Numbered from the stretch's first letter, positions 1-9,637 are shown. The stretch: 64,000 nucleotides of DNA from Thermoleophilia bacterium (GCA_025964555.1 JAOPYQ010000006.1:1-64000); one strand, 5' to 3'. Numbers and translations: made by a program. The notes: generated by a model from the letters alone, not told the origin.

Positions 1-1784
1 GGCATGCTCACGACGCGCGTGGGCGTGCCGTCCTCCTCGAGGCGGGTCGCGGCGTCGAGCGCGGTGTGCACCTCGCTGCCCGTCGCGATGAGCACCAGCT
101 CGGGGGTGCCGCCCGTCGCCTCGCGCAGCACGTAGGCGCCGCGCTCCACGCTCGAGCCCTCGAGGCGCGAGTCGCCGCCGTAGTGGAAGGGCGCGAGCTT
201 CTGGCGGGTGAGCGCCAGTGCCACGGGGCGGTCGGTCTGCTCGAGCGCCAGCTTCCACGCCGCCAGCGTCTCGTTGGCCTCGGCGGGGCGCAGGACGAGC
301 AGGTTCGGCATGGCCCGCAGCGATGCGAGCTGCTCGATCGGCTGGTGCGTCGGGCCGTCCTCGCCCAGGTACACCGAGTCGTGCGTGTACACGAAGATCG
401 ACGGCAGGCCCTGCAGCGCAGCAAGGCGGATCGCCGGGCGCATGTAGTCGCTGAAGATGAGGAACGTGCCACCGAACGCGCGCAGGCCGCCATGGGCGAG
501 CAGGCCGTTGGTGATCGCACCCATCGCGTGCTCGCGGATGCCGTAGTGCAGGTTGCGACCGGAGTAGTCGGCGGCGGAGACGTCGCCCCCGTCCTTGATC
601 GTGGTCAGGTTGGACCCTGCGAGGTCGGCGCTGCCGCCGACGAGCTCGGGCATGCGCGGTGCGACGAGGTTGATCGCCTGGCCGCTCGACTGGCGGGTCG
701 CGGCGGCGCCGGCGTCCTCGAAGGACTCGGCGTTGAGGCCCTCGGCCCAGCCGTCGGGCAGCTCGCCCTGCATGCGCCGGCGGAACTCCTCGGCCAGTTC
801 GGGATGCTCGGCGTGGAACGCATCCATCGCCTCGTCCCATGCAGCGCCGGCGGCCGCTCCGCGCTCGGCGACCGACGCGTACGACTGGCGCACTTCGTCG
901 GGCACGAGGAACGTCTCATCCTCGGGCCAGCCGTAGTTCTTCTTGGTGAGGCGCACGTTCTCCTCGCCGAGCGGCTCGCCGTGCGCCTGGGGCGTGTCCT
1001 GGCGCGGGGAGCCGATGCCGATGTGCGTGCGCGTGACGACGAGCGTCGGGCGAGCTTCGTCGCCCTTGGCTTCGGCGACGACCTCGTCGATGGCGTCGAG
1101 GTCGTCGACGTCGTCGAGGCGCAGCACCTGCCAGCCATAGGCTTCATAGCGCGCGGCGACGTCCTCGGTGAAGGAGATCTCCGTCGTGCCGTCGATCGTG
1201 ATGCGGTTGTCGTCCCAGAACACGACGAGCTTGCCGAGACCCATGTGTGCGGCGAGCGACGCGCTCTCCTGTGCGACGCCTTCCATCAGGTCGCCGTCGG
1301 AGGCGAGCACGTAGGTGTAGTGGTCGACGATCGGTGCGGTGGCGATGTTGAAGCGATGGGCGAGCATGCGCTCGGCAAGTGCCATGCCGACGGCGGACGA
1401 GACGCCCTGGCCGAGCGGGCCCGTGGTGAACTCGACCCCGGGGACCTCGCCGCGCTCGGGGTGGCCGGCGGTCGGTGCGTGCAGCTGGCGGAAGTTGCGC
1501 AGGTCGTCGAGCGAGACCCCGTAGCCCGACAGGTGCAGCAGCGAGTAGATGAGCATCGACGCGTGCCCGCACGAGAGCACGAACCGGTCCCGGTCGGCCC
1601 AGTTCGGGTCCGCGGGATCGTGCTTCATGTGGCGCGTGAAGAGCCGGTGTCCGAGTGGCGCGAGCGCCATCGGCGTTCCCGGATGACCCGAGTTGGCGGC
1701 CTGCACGCCGTCCATGGACAGCGTGCGGATCGTGTTGACACAGAGCAGGTCGAGCGCCGGGGGCGCCGTGGTGGTCGCATCCAT
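1..1784 (-). CDS. tkt: Transketolase, C-terminus truncated by window edge
   Basis: My reverse-strand translation begins MDATTTAPPALDLLCVNTIRTLSMDGVQAANSGHPGTPMALAPLGHRLFTRHMKHDP and contains GPLGQGVSSAVGMALAE, SDGDLMEGVAQE and GIREHAMGAITNG. RBS-like AGGAG lies upstream. The ORF is open at the left edge. Confidence 0.95.
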   Translation of the reverse strand, partial: MDATTTAPPALDLLCVNTIRTLSMDGVQAANSGHPGTPMALAPLGHRLFTRHMKHDPADPNWADRDRFVLSCGHASMLIYSLLHLSGYGVSLDDLRNFRQLHAPTAGHPERGEVPGVEFTTGPLGQGVSSAVGMALAERMLAHRFNIATAPIVDHYTYVLASDGDLMEGVAQESASLAAHMGLGKLVVFWDDNRITIDGTTEISFTEDVAARYEAYGWQVLRLDDVDDLDAIDEVVAEAKGDEARPTLVVTRTHIGIGSPRQDTPQAHGEPLGEENVRLTKKNYGWPEDETFLVPDEVRQSYASVAERGAAAGAAWDEAMDAFHAEHPELAEEFRRRMQGELPDGWAEGLNAESFEDAGAAATRQSSGQAINLVAPRMPELVGGSADLAGSNLTTIKDGGDVSAADYSGRNLHYGIREHAMGAITNGLLAHGGLRAFGGTFLIFSDYMRPAIRLAALQGLPSIFVYTHDSVYLGEDGPTHQPIEQLASLRAMPNLLVLRPAEANETLAAWKLALEQTDRPVALALTRQKLAPFHYGGDSRLEGSSVERGAYVLREATGGTPELVLIATGSEVHTALDAATRLEEDGTPTRVVSM

Positions 1785-1993
1785 CGAGTGGAGGAGCTCC
1801 TGGTGGGGGTCGTGGCGGGGCACCGCCGAAGGGTAGGTGAATGCTACCAGCGAGGGGAGCGAAGTCGCTTCGAGGCGTGGCTTTCCGGGGTTTCGGTGCG
1901 CTGTCGCGCTCAAGTCGGTGACCCGTTCGTGCCGATGCAGCCTGCGACCGCACCCCGCTTGACCGGAACGCCATGCCCGCGCACGCTCATGTC

Positions 1994-2281
1994 ATGAAGC
2001 TTCGCACTGCCACGATCGCTGGATTCGTGCTGCTCGCAGGGTCCTTCGCGATGCTCTGGGCAGCCGACGAGGCAGTGGACGCGGCGGCCGTCGCGGGCGG
2101 CACCGGGATCGTGATCGCGGGTGCGCTGCTCGGGCTCACGTTCCTCGCCTGGCGCTGGCAGTCGGCGCAGGGCGGCTACGTGCAGACGGTCGTCGACACC
2201 ACCGGCTTCTATGAGGAACTCGCGGCGTTCGACACCATCGCGGCCGACGATCCCGGTTTCGATGACGCAGCCGCGGTCTGA
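1994..2281 (+). CDS. Small membrane protein of unknown function
   Basis: ORF MKLRTATIAGFVLLAGSFAMLWAADEAV... has two predicted hydrophobic segments. Start chosen at the internal ATG of the 1973 ORF. Confidence 0.6.
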   Translation: MKLRTATIAGFVLLAGSFAMLWAADEAVDAAAVAGGTGIVIAGALLGLTFLAWRWQSAQGGYVQTVVDTTGFYEELAAFDTIAADDPGFDDAAAV

Positions 2282-2301
2282 GTTACAGCGCGGCTGACCA
2301 G

Positions 2302-5300
2302 CTACTGCAACTTGCCGGGAATGGCAATGGGCGTCTCACCCGCACCCGTGGCGATCTTCGTGCCTGCAGGGATTGAGCCGTCCGGGTTCGCGATGACCGT
2401 GGTGTCGCCGAAGCTGCGGACCTCCATGCTGCGCGGGTCCGCGACAAAGGCCGTCGAGGCGTGCTTGCCGGAATAGTCCGCGACAAGGATCGGGATCCAC
2501 CCCTTTCGCACGATCCGCGCGGTGAATCCAGTACCGTTGTTCCCGACGATGTTGCCGGCGCCAGCGGCGACGATGTTGCCTCCACCGGCGGCGACGATGT
2601 TGCCGCCGCCTGCGGCAACGATGTTGCCTCCACCGGCGGCGACGATATTTCCGGCTCCAGCTGCGACGATGTTGCCACCGCCCGCGGCGACGATGTTGCC
2701 CGCTCCCGCGGCTACGATGCCCGCGCCCGAGAAGCTCACCAACGACGCTCCGTCAGCACCGATCAGCTTGACCGTAGAGCTGATTCGGCCGTCGGCGTGC
2801 ACGCCAGTGTTGGATAGCGCCGCGATGCTGTTGCCAAGCATCGCAATTGACATGCCGGTGTCCCGCGCCGCCTGTTCGGCCGACACGTTTTCCGCCGCGA
2901 GGACCGTACGGAACTGTTCGGCGAGCACCCGGAACTGCACGGACAGGCCGACGCCGATCAGTCCATCGTTCGCCCACATGGTGGCAAGGTCCTCATTCAT
3001 CTTGACGAGCAGCTCGTACATCGCGCGCTGCCCGGGCGCGAGGGCGCGCCCGGTTCGGGAGTCCCGGGTACGCTTGGTGCTGGAAACAACTTCGCCGGTT
3101 CGGTGGTACGTGACCTTCGTCTTTGAGGACGCCTTGTTCATGACGTTGCCGTTCATGTCGGCCCAGGGCTCCGCACCGAGGTTCACGACACGAAGCTCCT
3201 GCACGGCGCTCATGAGCACTTCCCCGTTCGCGTTGTGGTGCTCCATCACGAGACGCAGCACGCCGGACCGCTGCTTGGTAGAGAACTGGATGAGGACTGC
3301 GCCGCTCTCGTTCGTCCGTCCACTGGCGATCTCACTACCCGTCCCGTCGAGCAGCGCGATGGTCAAGTGGGGAACGAGCCGCGCTGTCGCTCGCTCGATG
3401 ACCGTGACCCCGAAGTACCGCGTCTGATCAGCTGCCGGGACTGCGCCGGAGTTCGTGAGCTTCGAGCCGTCGCGAAGATTGGAGTCGGATACGAGGCCGA
3501 GTTCCTTCTCGTAGCCGTCCTGAAGCGGCTGTGAGAACGATGCTCGGAAGTCAGGCTGCTTCGGCGACGCAAGCACGACGTTCAGCAGGCGCTTCGTGCC
3601 TGTGCCCGTGGTGCGCAGCGACCAGAACCGGGTCTCGGTGACGGTGCGGTTGTAGATCGTGTTCTTGAACGTCCAGTTGCAGCCGTAGTCGTCGAGCTTG
3701 TTCGACGCCTCGCGCACGCTCATGAGCTTGAACTCGTCGAAGATCGCGATCGTCTTCGTGCCCATCCTGAGCTTGCCGTCATAAGGGCAGGCGGCGTCCT
3801 TGGGAAGCGTCGGGTCGAAGAACGTGTAGGTCACCTTGACGCTGGGAGCTGGGAAGCCTGAGGACAGCTTCGCGCGTGCCGTGGGGCTTGTCGACAGCAG
3901 TTGGCCTGGCCGTACGGAGGCGCGGAGATGCTTCGGAAAGCTCGCTGCAGGAACGCCGACATACGTCGCGTCGACATTGATCCGTGCGGCGAGCAGGGTG
4001 CGCTCCGCCTCGACATACGTCTTCCGCTTCTTCACAAAATCGGGCATCACGAGCGTGCGATCCGTGTCGACCGTGCCCGTTGGAACGAGCGAGGTGACGA
4101 AGGTGCCTGGGATGGCTCCGAGTCGCGCAGCAAGGCCGTTGTCGCCGCCGCCCGTGGTGCCACCAGTGGTACCTCCCCCGCCAGTTGTGCCACCGCCGGT
4201 GGTTCCGCCACCCGTCGACCCGCCGCCCGTTCCGCCTGTGTCGAGTGCGGCGCGATTCCTGGTCTCGCAGTCGTCGGAAGTCGGCGCGAAATCCGCATCG
4301 AGCGCGACCAGGTCCATCGTGGCGACGTCGGCACCCCCACCACATTCGTACAGGTTGTCGGCGTTCCCATCGCGCATGAAAAACTGATCGTCACCGTCTG
4401 GGCCCGGCCCGCTGGGCTCGAGACGACCGACTTGCTCCCAAGTGCGGTCGCCGTAAAACCAGTCGTTTCCCGTGCCGCCCGTGAGGATGTCGTCGCCAGT
4501 CCCGCCGAACAGCTGGTCAGTCGCCGCCCCACCGTCGATGACGTCGTCGCCAGCCATGCCGTCCAGGAACGTCGAGCCGCCGTCGCCCGTGATGACGTCG
4601 TCGCCCGCGCTCCCGAGTACGGCGTTCAGCCCCTCGGCGCTCGTTGGAAGGTCCTCGACGCCGTCGAGGCTGGGGAATCCGTCGTTCGCGATGTCGTCGA
4701 GAGTCGCGTCGACCGGCTGCAGCGCCGAGTGATCCTGGTACGACACGATGTCGAGGTCCTGGAGGGAGAGCACGTACGTGTCGGTGCCACCCTTGCCCTC
4801 GATCCAGTTCTGCTTGACGAACGTCGCGTCGTTGTCGGTTCGGGTGTCGACGAAGTCATTCGCAGGGCCCCCGTAGAAGAACTGGTAGTTGCCGGAGCCG
4901 TCCTGGTTGTCGCGAAGGTACGCGAAGACGGGAGCAGCGTACGTGCCCAACACATTGATCCTGTCAGCACCGTTGCCCGTCCAGATCTCGATCCCGCTGT
5001 TCAACTGCGCCTGCGGGACAGTGCAGGTGATGGTGTTCGCATCGGTAGCAACGCACGGGCCTGAGACGGTGGCCGGGAGGCTCGCGTCCAGACCTGGCGC
5101 AGCGGTCACGTCGATGGTCCAGGTGCTGGTTGCGCCTCCTGGCGTGGCCGTTACGGAAATCTCCTTGTTGCCCTCACTGGCCGGCCATTCGATCGCGACG
5201 TGCTCGACCCCGACGTGCCCGGTCGTGACTACCGCGGCCTGGTTCGACACCGGCGGTGTCGCTGCCGAAGCCGACCCCGACCCCGACAGAACCAAGCCAC

Positions 5301-5337
5301 CGCAGAACACGAGAAACAGGACTGCTGAACGATGCAT
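2302..5337 (-). CDS. Secreted RTX-type calcium-binding-repeat protein with PASTA-like region and C-terminal octapeptide repeats
   Basis: Signal peptide MHRSAVLFLVFCGGLVLSGSGSASA; RTX nonads GSAGDDVITGDGG...GGTGDDILTGGTGNDWFYGD; Gly/Thr linker; array (GNIVAAGG)n near the C-terminus. Confidence 0.85.
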   Translation of the reverse strand: MHRSAVLFLVFCGGLVLSGSGSASAATPPVSNQAAVVTTGHVGVEHVAIEWPASEGNKEISVTATPGGATSTWTIDVTAAPGLDASLPATVSGPCVATDANTITCTVPQAQLNSGIEIWTGNGADRINVLGTYAAPVFAYLRDNQDGSGNYQFFYGGPANDFVDTRTDNDATFVKQNWIEGKGGTDTYVLSLQDLDIVSYQDHSALQPVDATLDDIANDGFPSLDGVEDLPTSAEGLNAVLGSAGDDVITGDGGSTFLDGMAGDDVIDGGAATDQLFGGTGDDILTGGTGNDWFYGDRTWEQVGRLEPSGPGPDGDDQFFMRDGNADNLYECGGGADVATMDLVALDADFAPTSDDCETRNRAALDTGGTGGGSTGGGTTGGGTTGGGGTTGGTTGGGDNGLAARLGAIPGTFVTSLVPTGTVDTDRTLVMPDFVKKRKTYVEAERTLLAARINVDATYVGVPAASFPKHLRASVRPGQLLSTSPTARAKLSSGFPAPSVKVTYTFFDPTLPKDAACPYDGKLRMGTKTIAIFDEFKLMSVREASNKLDDYGCNWTFKNTIYNRTVTETRFWSLRTTGTGTKRLLNVVLASPKQPDFRASFSQPLQDGYEKELGLVSDSNLRDGSKLTNSGAVPAADQTRYFGVTVIERATARLVPHLTIALLDGTGSEIASGRTNESGAVLIQFSTKQRSGVLRLVMEHHNANGEVLMSAVQELRVVNLGAEPWADMNGNVMNKASSKTKVTYHRTGEVVSSTKRTRDSRTGRALAPGQRAMYELLVKMNEDLATMWANDGLIGVGLSVQFRVLAEQFRTVLAAENVSAEQAARDTGMSIAMLGNSIAALSNTGVHADGRISSTVKLIGADGASLVSFSGAGIVAAGAGNIVAAGGGNIVAAGAGNIVAAGGGNIVAAGGGNIVAAGGGNIVAAGAGNIVGNNGTGFTARIVRKGWIPILVADYSGKHASTAFVADPRSMEVRSFGDTTVIANPDGSIPAGTKIATGAGETPIAIPGKLQ
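2533..2772 (-). repeat. In-frame 24-bp tandem repeat, 10 octapeptide units (consensus GNIVAAGG)
   Basis: gacgatgttgcc-like motif recurs every 24 bp at about 2545, 2569, 2593, 2617, 2641, 2665 and 2689. It encodes LIGADG|ASLVSFSG|AGIVAAGA|GNIVAAGG...GNIVGNNG. Confidence 0.95.
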
Positions 5338-5406
5338 GGGTGATGTCTCCGGAAGGGGGCGAGTGGGGATCAGGGTGGCAAACGATTGTGCTGACTGGAT
5401 TTCGAG

Positions 5407-8400
5407 TCAGTACGTGCCGGGGTAGTTGACCGGCACGCCGCGATTTTCGAGATGGATGATCGTGCCCGGGTCGATGATGCCGTCCGGACCGACGAGGACC
5501 GAGGTGTCCTCGTCGTACCAGACCAGATGCGTCGGGACGAAGCCGACGTTCGGCGTTCCGGTGCCGTTGGCCGCGCTGCGCCCGTCACGAATACGCTGCA
5601 ACCAGTTGACCGCCACGCCGGGTCGATAGCGGTTGAGTCCTCCGGCGGCAACCATGTTGAGTCCACCGGCTGCGACCATGTTCCCGCCACCCGCTGCGAC
5701 CATGTTCCCGCCGCCGGCTGCGACCATGTTGCCGCCGCCAGCTGCGACCATGTTGCCTCCACCGGCTGCGACGAGCGAGCCGCCGTCCAGCCCGATGAGG
5801 TTGCCACCACCGGCTGCGACCATGTTTCCGCCGCCAGCGGCGACGATGCTTGCTCCGTCGTTCCCAACGAGCGAACCGCCGTCGAGCCCGATCAGCTTGG
5901 CCTTGGCGATGGCGGCTTCGGGGCCGCCGCCGTCCCAGAGCGCTACCTTCGCCGCCGGGGACGAGTTGGCCAGCTCCTGCAAGATCGTCTGGACGGGCTT
6001 CTCCTGTGACAGTCGAGTCTCGGTCTCCTGCGCTGCCCTTGCGGCGCCTGGAGCGCCGGCGACGATCGCAGAGTTGTCGTCGAGCTGTCCGACGAGCCTC
6101 AGCAGGCCGTCGATGAACCAGTTTCCGGTGGCCTTGGCTCGACCCTTGGAGCCGGGCTCGAGCTGCTTGCCCTGGGACTTCGAGACGACGTAGTTGTTGA
6201 CGGTCTGACCGTCGAGCACGGATGCCGCGCCCGAGTTGTCCCACTTGGTACCGACGATCGTGCGGAGGCTTCCGGCGCGTTTGTGCACCGGCACCGCGCG
6301 CCACCGCTCCACGAGCGGGGTGCCCGTCTTCGGGTCCTCGACCCAGGCATGCACCCATACCGTGCCGGGCTTGTACGCCTTGAAGGACAGTCGCGTGAAG
6401 CCGACGTCGTTGGTGCGCATGTGCTTGTCCGCGTATCCGATCGGCTTGCCACTGCGGGTGGGCTGGGCGATGGTTGCGTCGTACCAGTTGATGACCTTGC
6501 CGTCGTCATCCACGAGGTCGACGCGAGCGCCGGGCACGAATCGTCCTGTCGATTCTTCGATGACGTGGATGCCGAGCGACTGCGTGTTTCCAGTCGCCGT
6601 GAGTCCGGGCCTGCTCATCGCGTCGAGGGACGCCTTCGACGTGCCCTTGTCGTCGATCGCATATGTCAGCGCGTGCGATGCGATCGTGTAATCCGGAGCG
6701 ACAAGCACCCGGAGCTCCTCATCGATCGGCACGTTCTTGATGAACGTGATGACCCGCTGCTTGCCGAGCTTGACGGATCGCACGCCGGAGATTCCGGCGT
6801 GGGTCAGCTTGCGAACGCGCTGGATGGCGGGCTTGCCGTCAACTCGACATCCGTACTTGTTGAGCCAGAACAGCGCGTCGTTGAGCGGCAGCGTCTCCAC
6901 ATACCGGAACAGGTTGGTCGTCCCGCCACCCTGCGCGGGAACCTCGCCGGTGGCTGGGCAGGCCGTGTTGCGAGGCGCCCCCTTGGTGGCATCGTAGTAC
7001 TGGAATTCCACGGCCGGCAGTGGCTGGCCCTCTGTGAAGCGGATTGAATTCTTCACGCCGGGGGTCGCCCCCGACTTGATGACGATCCCGATGAACTGCT
7101 GCGGAACGACGTCGTCGTCCTGCCACTTGTCGGGCAGCTGGTTGAAGCTGAGCGGCTTCGCGATCATCTCCATGTCCGGCGGGAACGGCTTCGCGAAGCC
7201 CATGCCGAGCAGGACGCCCTCCCATGTCACTCCCTCCTGGAAGAACGCGCTCGGGAACTGGTAGTCCATCGTCGTCGGCGCGATCGTCGCACCCTGCTTC
7301 CAGCCGGCCGGCACACTCGGGTCCTTCGTCGGTGCGGGGTTGGTGGGCACCGGGGGGGTCGGAGTGGGATCCGTGGTACTCGTCGTGGCCGGGGGCGTGA
7401 GGTTCTCGCAGTTGATCTGCGTGTCCAGCCCCAGGTCGTACGTGATCGCGTCCTCGCCGGGTCCGCAGTCATTCGCGGTGTCAGCCGCTCCGTCGTTGAC
7501 GATGAGCGTGTCGGACCCGGTCGACGTGGTGCCGACATCGTCGCCGTACGTGCGGTCGGCGCCAGTGCCGCCGGTCAGGTGGTCGTGATCGCCCTGGCCC
7601 TTGAGGAAGTCAGCGCCGGCGCCGCCGTCGATGAGGTCGTTGCCATTGCCGCCGTAGAGCGTGTTGTCGCCGGTGTCGCCGGTGATGACGTCACGCGAGC
7701 TCGAGCCGACGATGCCGTCGATGCCGTTGGTGGTACAGCCGACATCGTCGGTTCGTGCGCCGTCGACCAGGTAGCCGTCGTTTGCGACGCAGTCCATCGA
7801 CATCCTGAATTCCTGTGTGCCTGTCAGCGCACCTGAATCCGGGTGGAGCGAGTAGCTGACGTAGTCGAGGCCGGGGCCGCCGACGAACTTGTCGGCGCCG
7901 ACCATGCCGTGGAAGGTGTTGATCGTCGAGGCGTTGGCGAAATGATCCCCCCGGAACTCGTCATTTCCAGCGGCTCCCTGAACGGTATTTGTGCCTGCCT
8001 CGGGATGAACGAGGAATGGCGCAAGGATGTTGGCATTCGGCGTGAACGTGGAGTTGCCGTTGCCGAGCCAGACCTCCATGCCGCGGAGGTACTCGGCATT
8101 CGTCACCGTGCATACGGCACGTGCCTTGCCCGAGGGAGCGTTGGCGTTGTCCTCCACGCACTCGGGGCCACGAGGATCGATCGGTGCCGTCGCGGTGTAG
8201 TCGATGGTCCAGGTCGTCGATCCGTTGCTCGTCACAGTGACGTCTAGGGTCGCGGTGCTCGGGGTGATGGGGTCGAAGATCACGCGCTCTGTGCCGGGCG
8301 TCCCAAAGGTGAAGAGCGAGATATAGCCGTCGGAACCGGTGGGTCCGCCGCCCGTATTCTTGGTCTCGCAGTCGAGGACCGCGGTACCGCTGATCTCGAG

Positions 8401-9399
8401 GACGACGTCATCGACGATCGCGGTGTCATTGCCGCCGCCGCAGCTCTCGACCGTATCGAGGGTCGCGGCATCTACCGCGTTGACAGTGTCGTTGCCATCG
8501 GCAACGACACTCGTGACCCCGAAGTTAGCGTCGCCCCACAGCTGGTCACTCCCGTTGCCAGCTGACAGAGAGTCATTGCCCTTGCCGCCGTACACGCGGT
8601 CGACACCTGCGCCTCCGTCCAAGGTGTCGCTGCCATCGCCGCCACTCACGATGACGCCGCCGGGACTGTTGTGAATCAGGTCGTTTCCGATGGAGCCAAT
8701 CACCCCATCCATTCCGGAGGCCTTGCAACCGATGTTCTCTTCTTCACCGAGAGCGAATGCACCGTCGTTGTCTGCGCAGTCGAGTGACAGATCGTGCTGC
8801 TCGGCAACGCGTCCGTCGGTAAAGCTGACGTAGTCGTTTGTCGCGGCAAGCGTCGAGGTGACGTAGCTGTCTGATCCTCTGCCTCCGAGGAGGTAGTTCG
8901 TCGTCCCTGAGAGATCCTCACCCTCGACGGTGTTCACGACGTCGTCGCCTGCACCGCCTCGAAACGTCTGTACCGCGATGCCGTCGCGCAGGAACGCCCA
9001 CAGCGGCTGGGTATCCGTCGATGTCATGGTCACATCGTCGCTGCCGTCACCGGTCCACAGTTCGAGACCTGCCGTGAAGGAAGCGAGGCTCGGCGCGATG
9101 CAGACGAGAGTCTGCGAGGTCGGGCTCGTGCAAGCGCCCGGCGTGAACGTCGGCAACACCCCACCGGGCGGCACGGTCACAGTCCATGACTTGTTCGTGC
9201 CGTCGGCATCGACAAGCACTGTGACGTCCAAGGCGCTCTCCGGCCAAACGACCGCCACATGTTGCGACGGGATCGCAGTTGACGAATTCACCACGTCTGC
9301 GCCTTCGACGAATGGCGGAGCGGCGATTGCGCTTGAGGGGGCCGCAAGCACCGCCGCAAATACAGCGAGGGCACACATGCGGAACGAATGAAGCATCAA
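5407..9399 (-). CDS. Secreted RTX-type protein, larger paralog of 2302..5337, with duplicated RTX module and octapeptide repeats
   Basis: Signal peptide MMLHSFRMCALAVFAAVLAAPSSAIAA; two separate RTX blocks (GGDGSDTLDGGAGVDRVYGGKGND and GGNGNDLIDGGAGADFLKGQGDHD); (GNMVAAGG)n; C-terminal domain architecture parallels the neighbouring gene. Confidence 0.85.
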   Translation of the reverse strand: MMLHSFRMCALAVFAAVLAAPSSAIAAPPFVEGADVVNSSTAIPSQHVAVVWPESALDVTVLVDADGTNKSWTVTVPPGGVLPTFTPGACTSPTSQTLVCIAPSLASFTAGLELWTGDGSDDVTMTSTDTQPLWAFLRDGIAVQTFRGGAGDDVVNTVEGEDLSGTTNYLLGGRGSDSYVTSTLAATNDYVSFTDGRVAEQHDLSLDCADNDGAFALGEEENIGCKASGMDGVIGSIGNDLIHNSPGGVIVSGGDGSDTLDGGAGVDRVYGGKGNDSLSAGNGSDQLWGDANFGVTSVVADGNDTVNAVDAATLDTVESCGGGNDTAIVDDVVLEISGTAVLDCETKNTGGGPTGSDGYISLFTFGTPGTERVIFDPITPSTATLDVTVTSNGSTTWTIDYTATAPIDPRGPECVEDNANAPSGKARAVCTVTNAEYLRGMEVWLGNGNSTFTPNANILAPFLVHPEAGTNTVQGAAGNDEFRGDHFANASTINTFHGMVGADKFVGGPGLDYVSYSLHPDSGALTGTQEFRMSMDCVANDGYLVDGARTDDVGCTTNGIDGIVGSSSRDVITGDTGDNTLYGGNGNDLIDGGAGADFLKGQGDHDHLTGGTGADRTYGDDVGTTSTGSDTLIVNDGAADTANDCGPGEDAITYDLGLDTQINCENLTPPATTSTTDPTPTPPVPTNPAPTKDPSVPAGWKQGATIAPTTMDYQFPSAFFQEGVTWEGVLLGMGFAKPFPPDMEMIAKPLSFNQLPDKWQDDDVVPQQFIGIVIKSGATPGVKNSIRFTEGQPLPAVEFQYYDATKGAPRNTACPATGEVPAQGGGTTNLFRYVETLPLNDALFWLNKYGCRVDGKPAIQRVRKLTHAGISGVRSVKLGKQRVITFIKNVPIDEELRVLVAPDYTIASHALTYAIDDKGTSKASLDAMSRPGLTATGNTQSLGIHVIEESTGRFVPGARVDLVDDDGKVINWYDATIAQPTRSGKPIGYADKHMRTNDVGFTRLSFKAYKPGTVWVHAWVEDPKTGTPLVERWRAVPVHKRAGSLRTIVGTKWDNSGAASVLDGQTVNNYVVSKSQGKQLEPGSKGRAKATGNWFIDGLLRLVGQLDDNSAIVAGAPGAARAAQETETRLSQEKPVQTILQELANSSPAAKVALWDGGGPEAAIAKAKLIGLDGGSLVGNDGASIVAAGGGNMVAAGGGNLIGLDGGSLVAAGGGNMVAAGGGNMVAAGGGNMVAAGGGNMVAAGGLNMVAAGGLNRYRPGVAVNWLQRIRDGRSAANGTGTPNVGFVPTHLVWYDEDTSVLVGPDGIIDPGTIIHLENRGVPVNYPGTY
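5632..5901 (-). repeat. In-frame 24-bp tandem repeat, about 11 octapeptide units (GNMVAAGG with LIGLDG/GSLVGNDG variants)
   Basis: Period-24 repetition of ccaccggctgcgaccatgtt-type sequence. Encodes AKLIGLDG|GSLVGNDG|ASIVAAGG|GNMVAAGG|GNLIGLDG|GSLVAAGG|GNMVAAGG...LNMVAAGG. Confidence 0.95.
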
Positions 9400-9637
9400 G
9401 GCGGAACTCCGGAATCAGGGGCTAGTTCGAACGATCAGGTGACCGCACGAAGAGCGAGCATAGATTTCGGAGTGTTTACTCACCCTCGCGGAGGTGGGGT
9501 AGGAGTAGACCGAATCTGCCGAAAACTCCAAGGTGGTCCGGCAGGCGAACGATCATTCGCAGTCTGGGTCGGCCGATGGATTCGTTCCACCATCGACGGG
9601 TCGCACGCCTACCCCAGGGGGGATAGGGTCAAGTTCG

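Noticed and set aside
66-1997. 643-aa plus-strand ORF
   Set aside because: Antisense to transketolase. Low-complexity R/A/V-rich translation with no family signal; a codon-bias shadow of GC-rich coding DNA.
2533-2772. 24-bp tandem repeats considered as CRISPR or a noncoding satellite
   Set aside because: No spacers. The repeats are contiguous, in frame and encode a clean octapeptide array.
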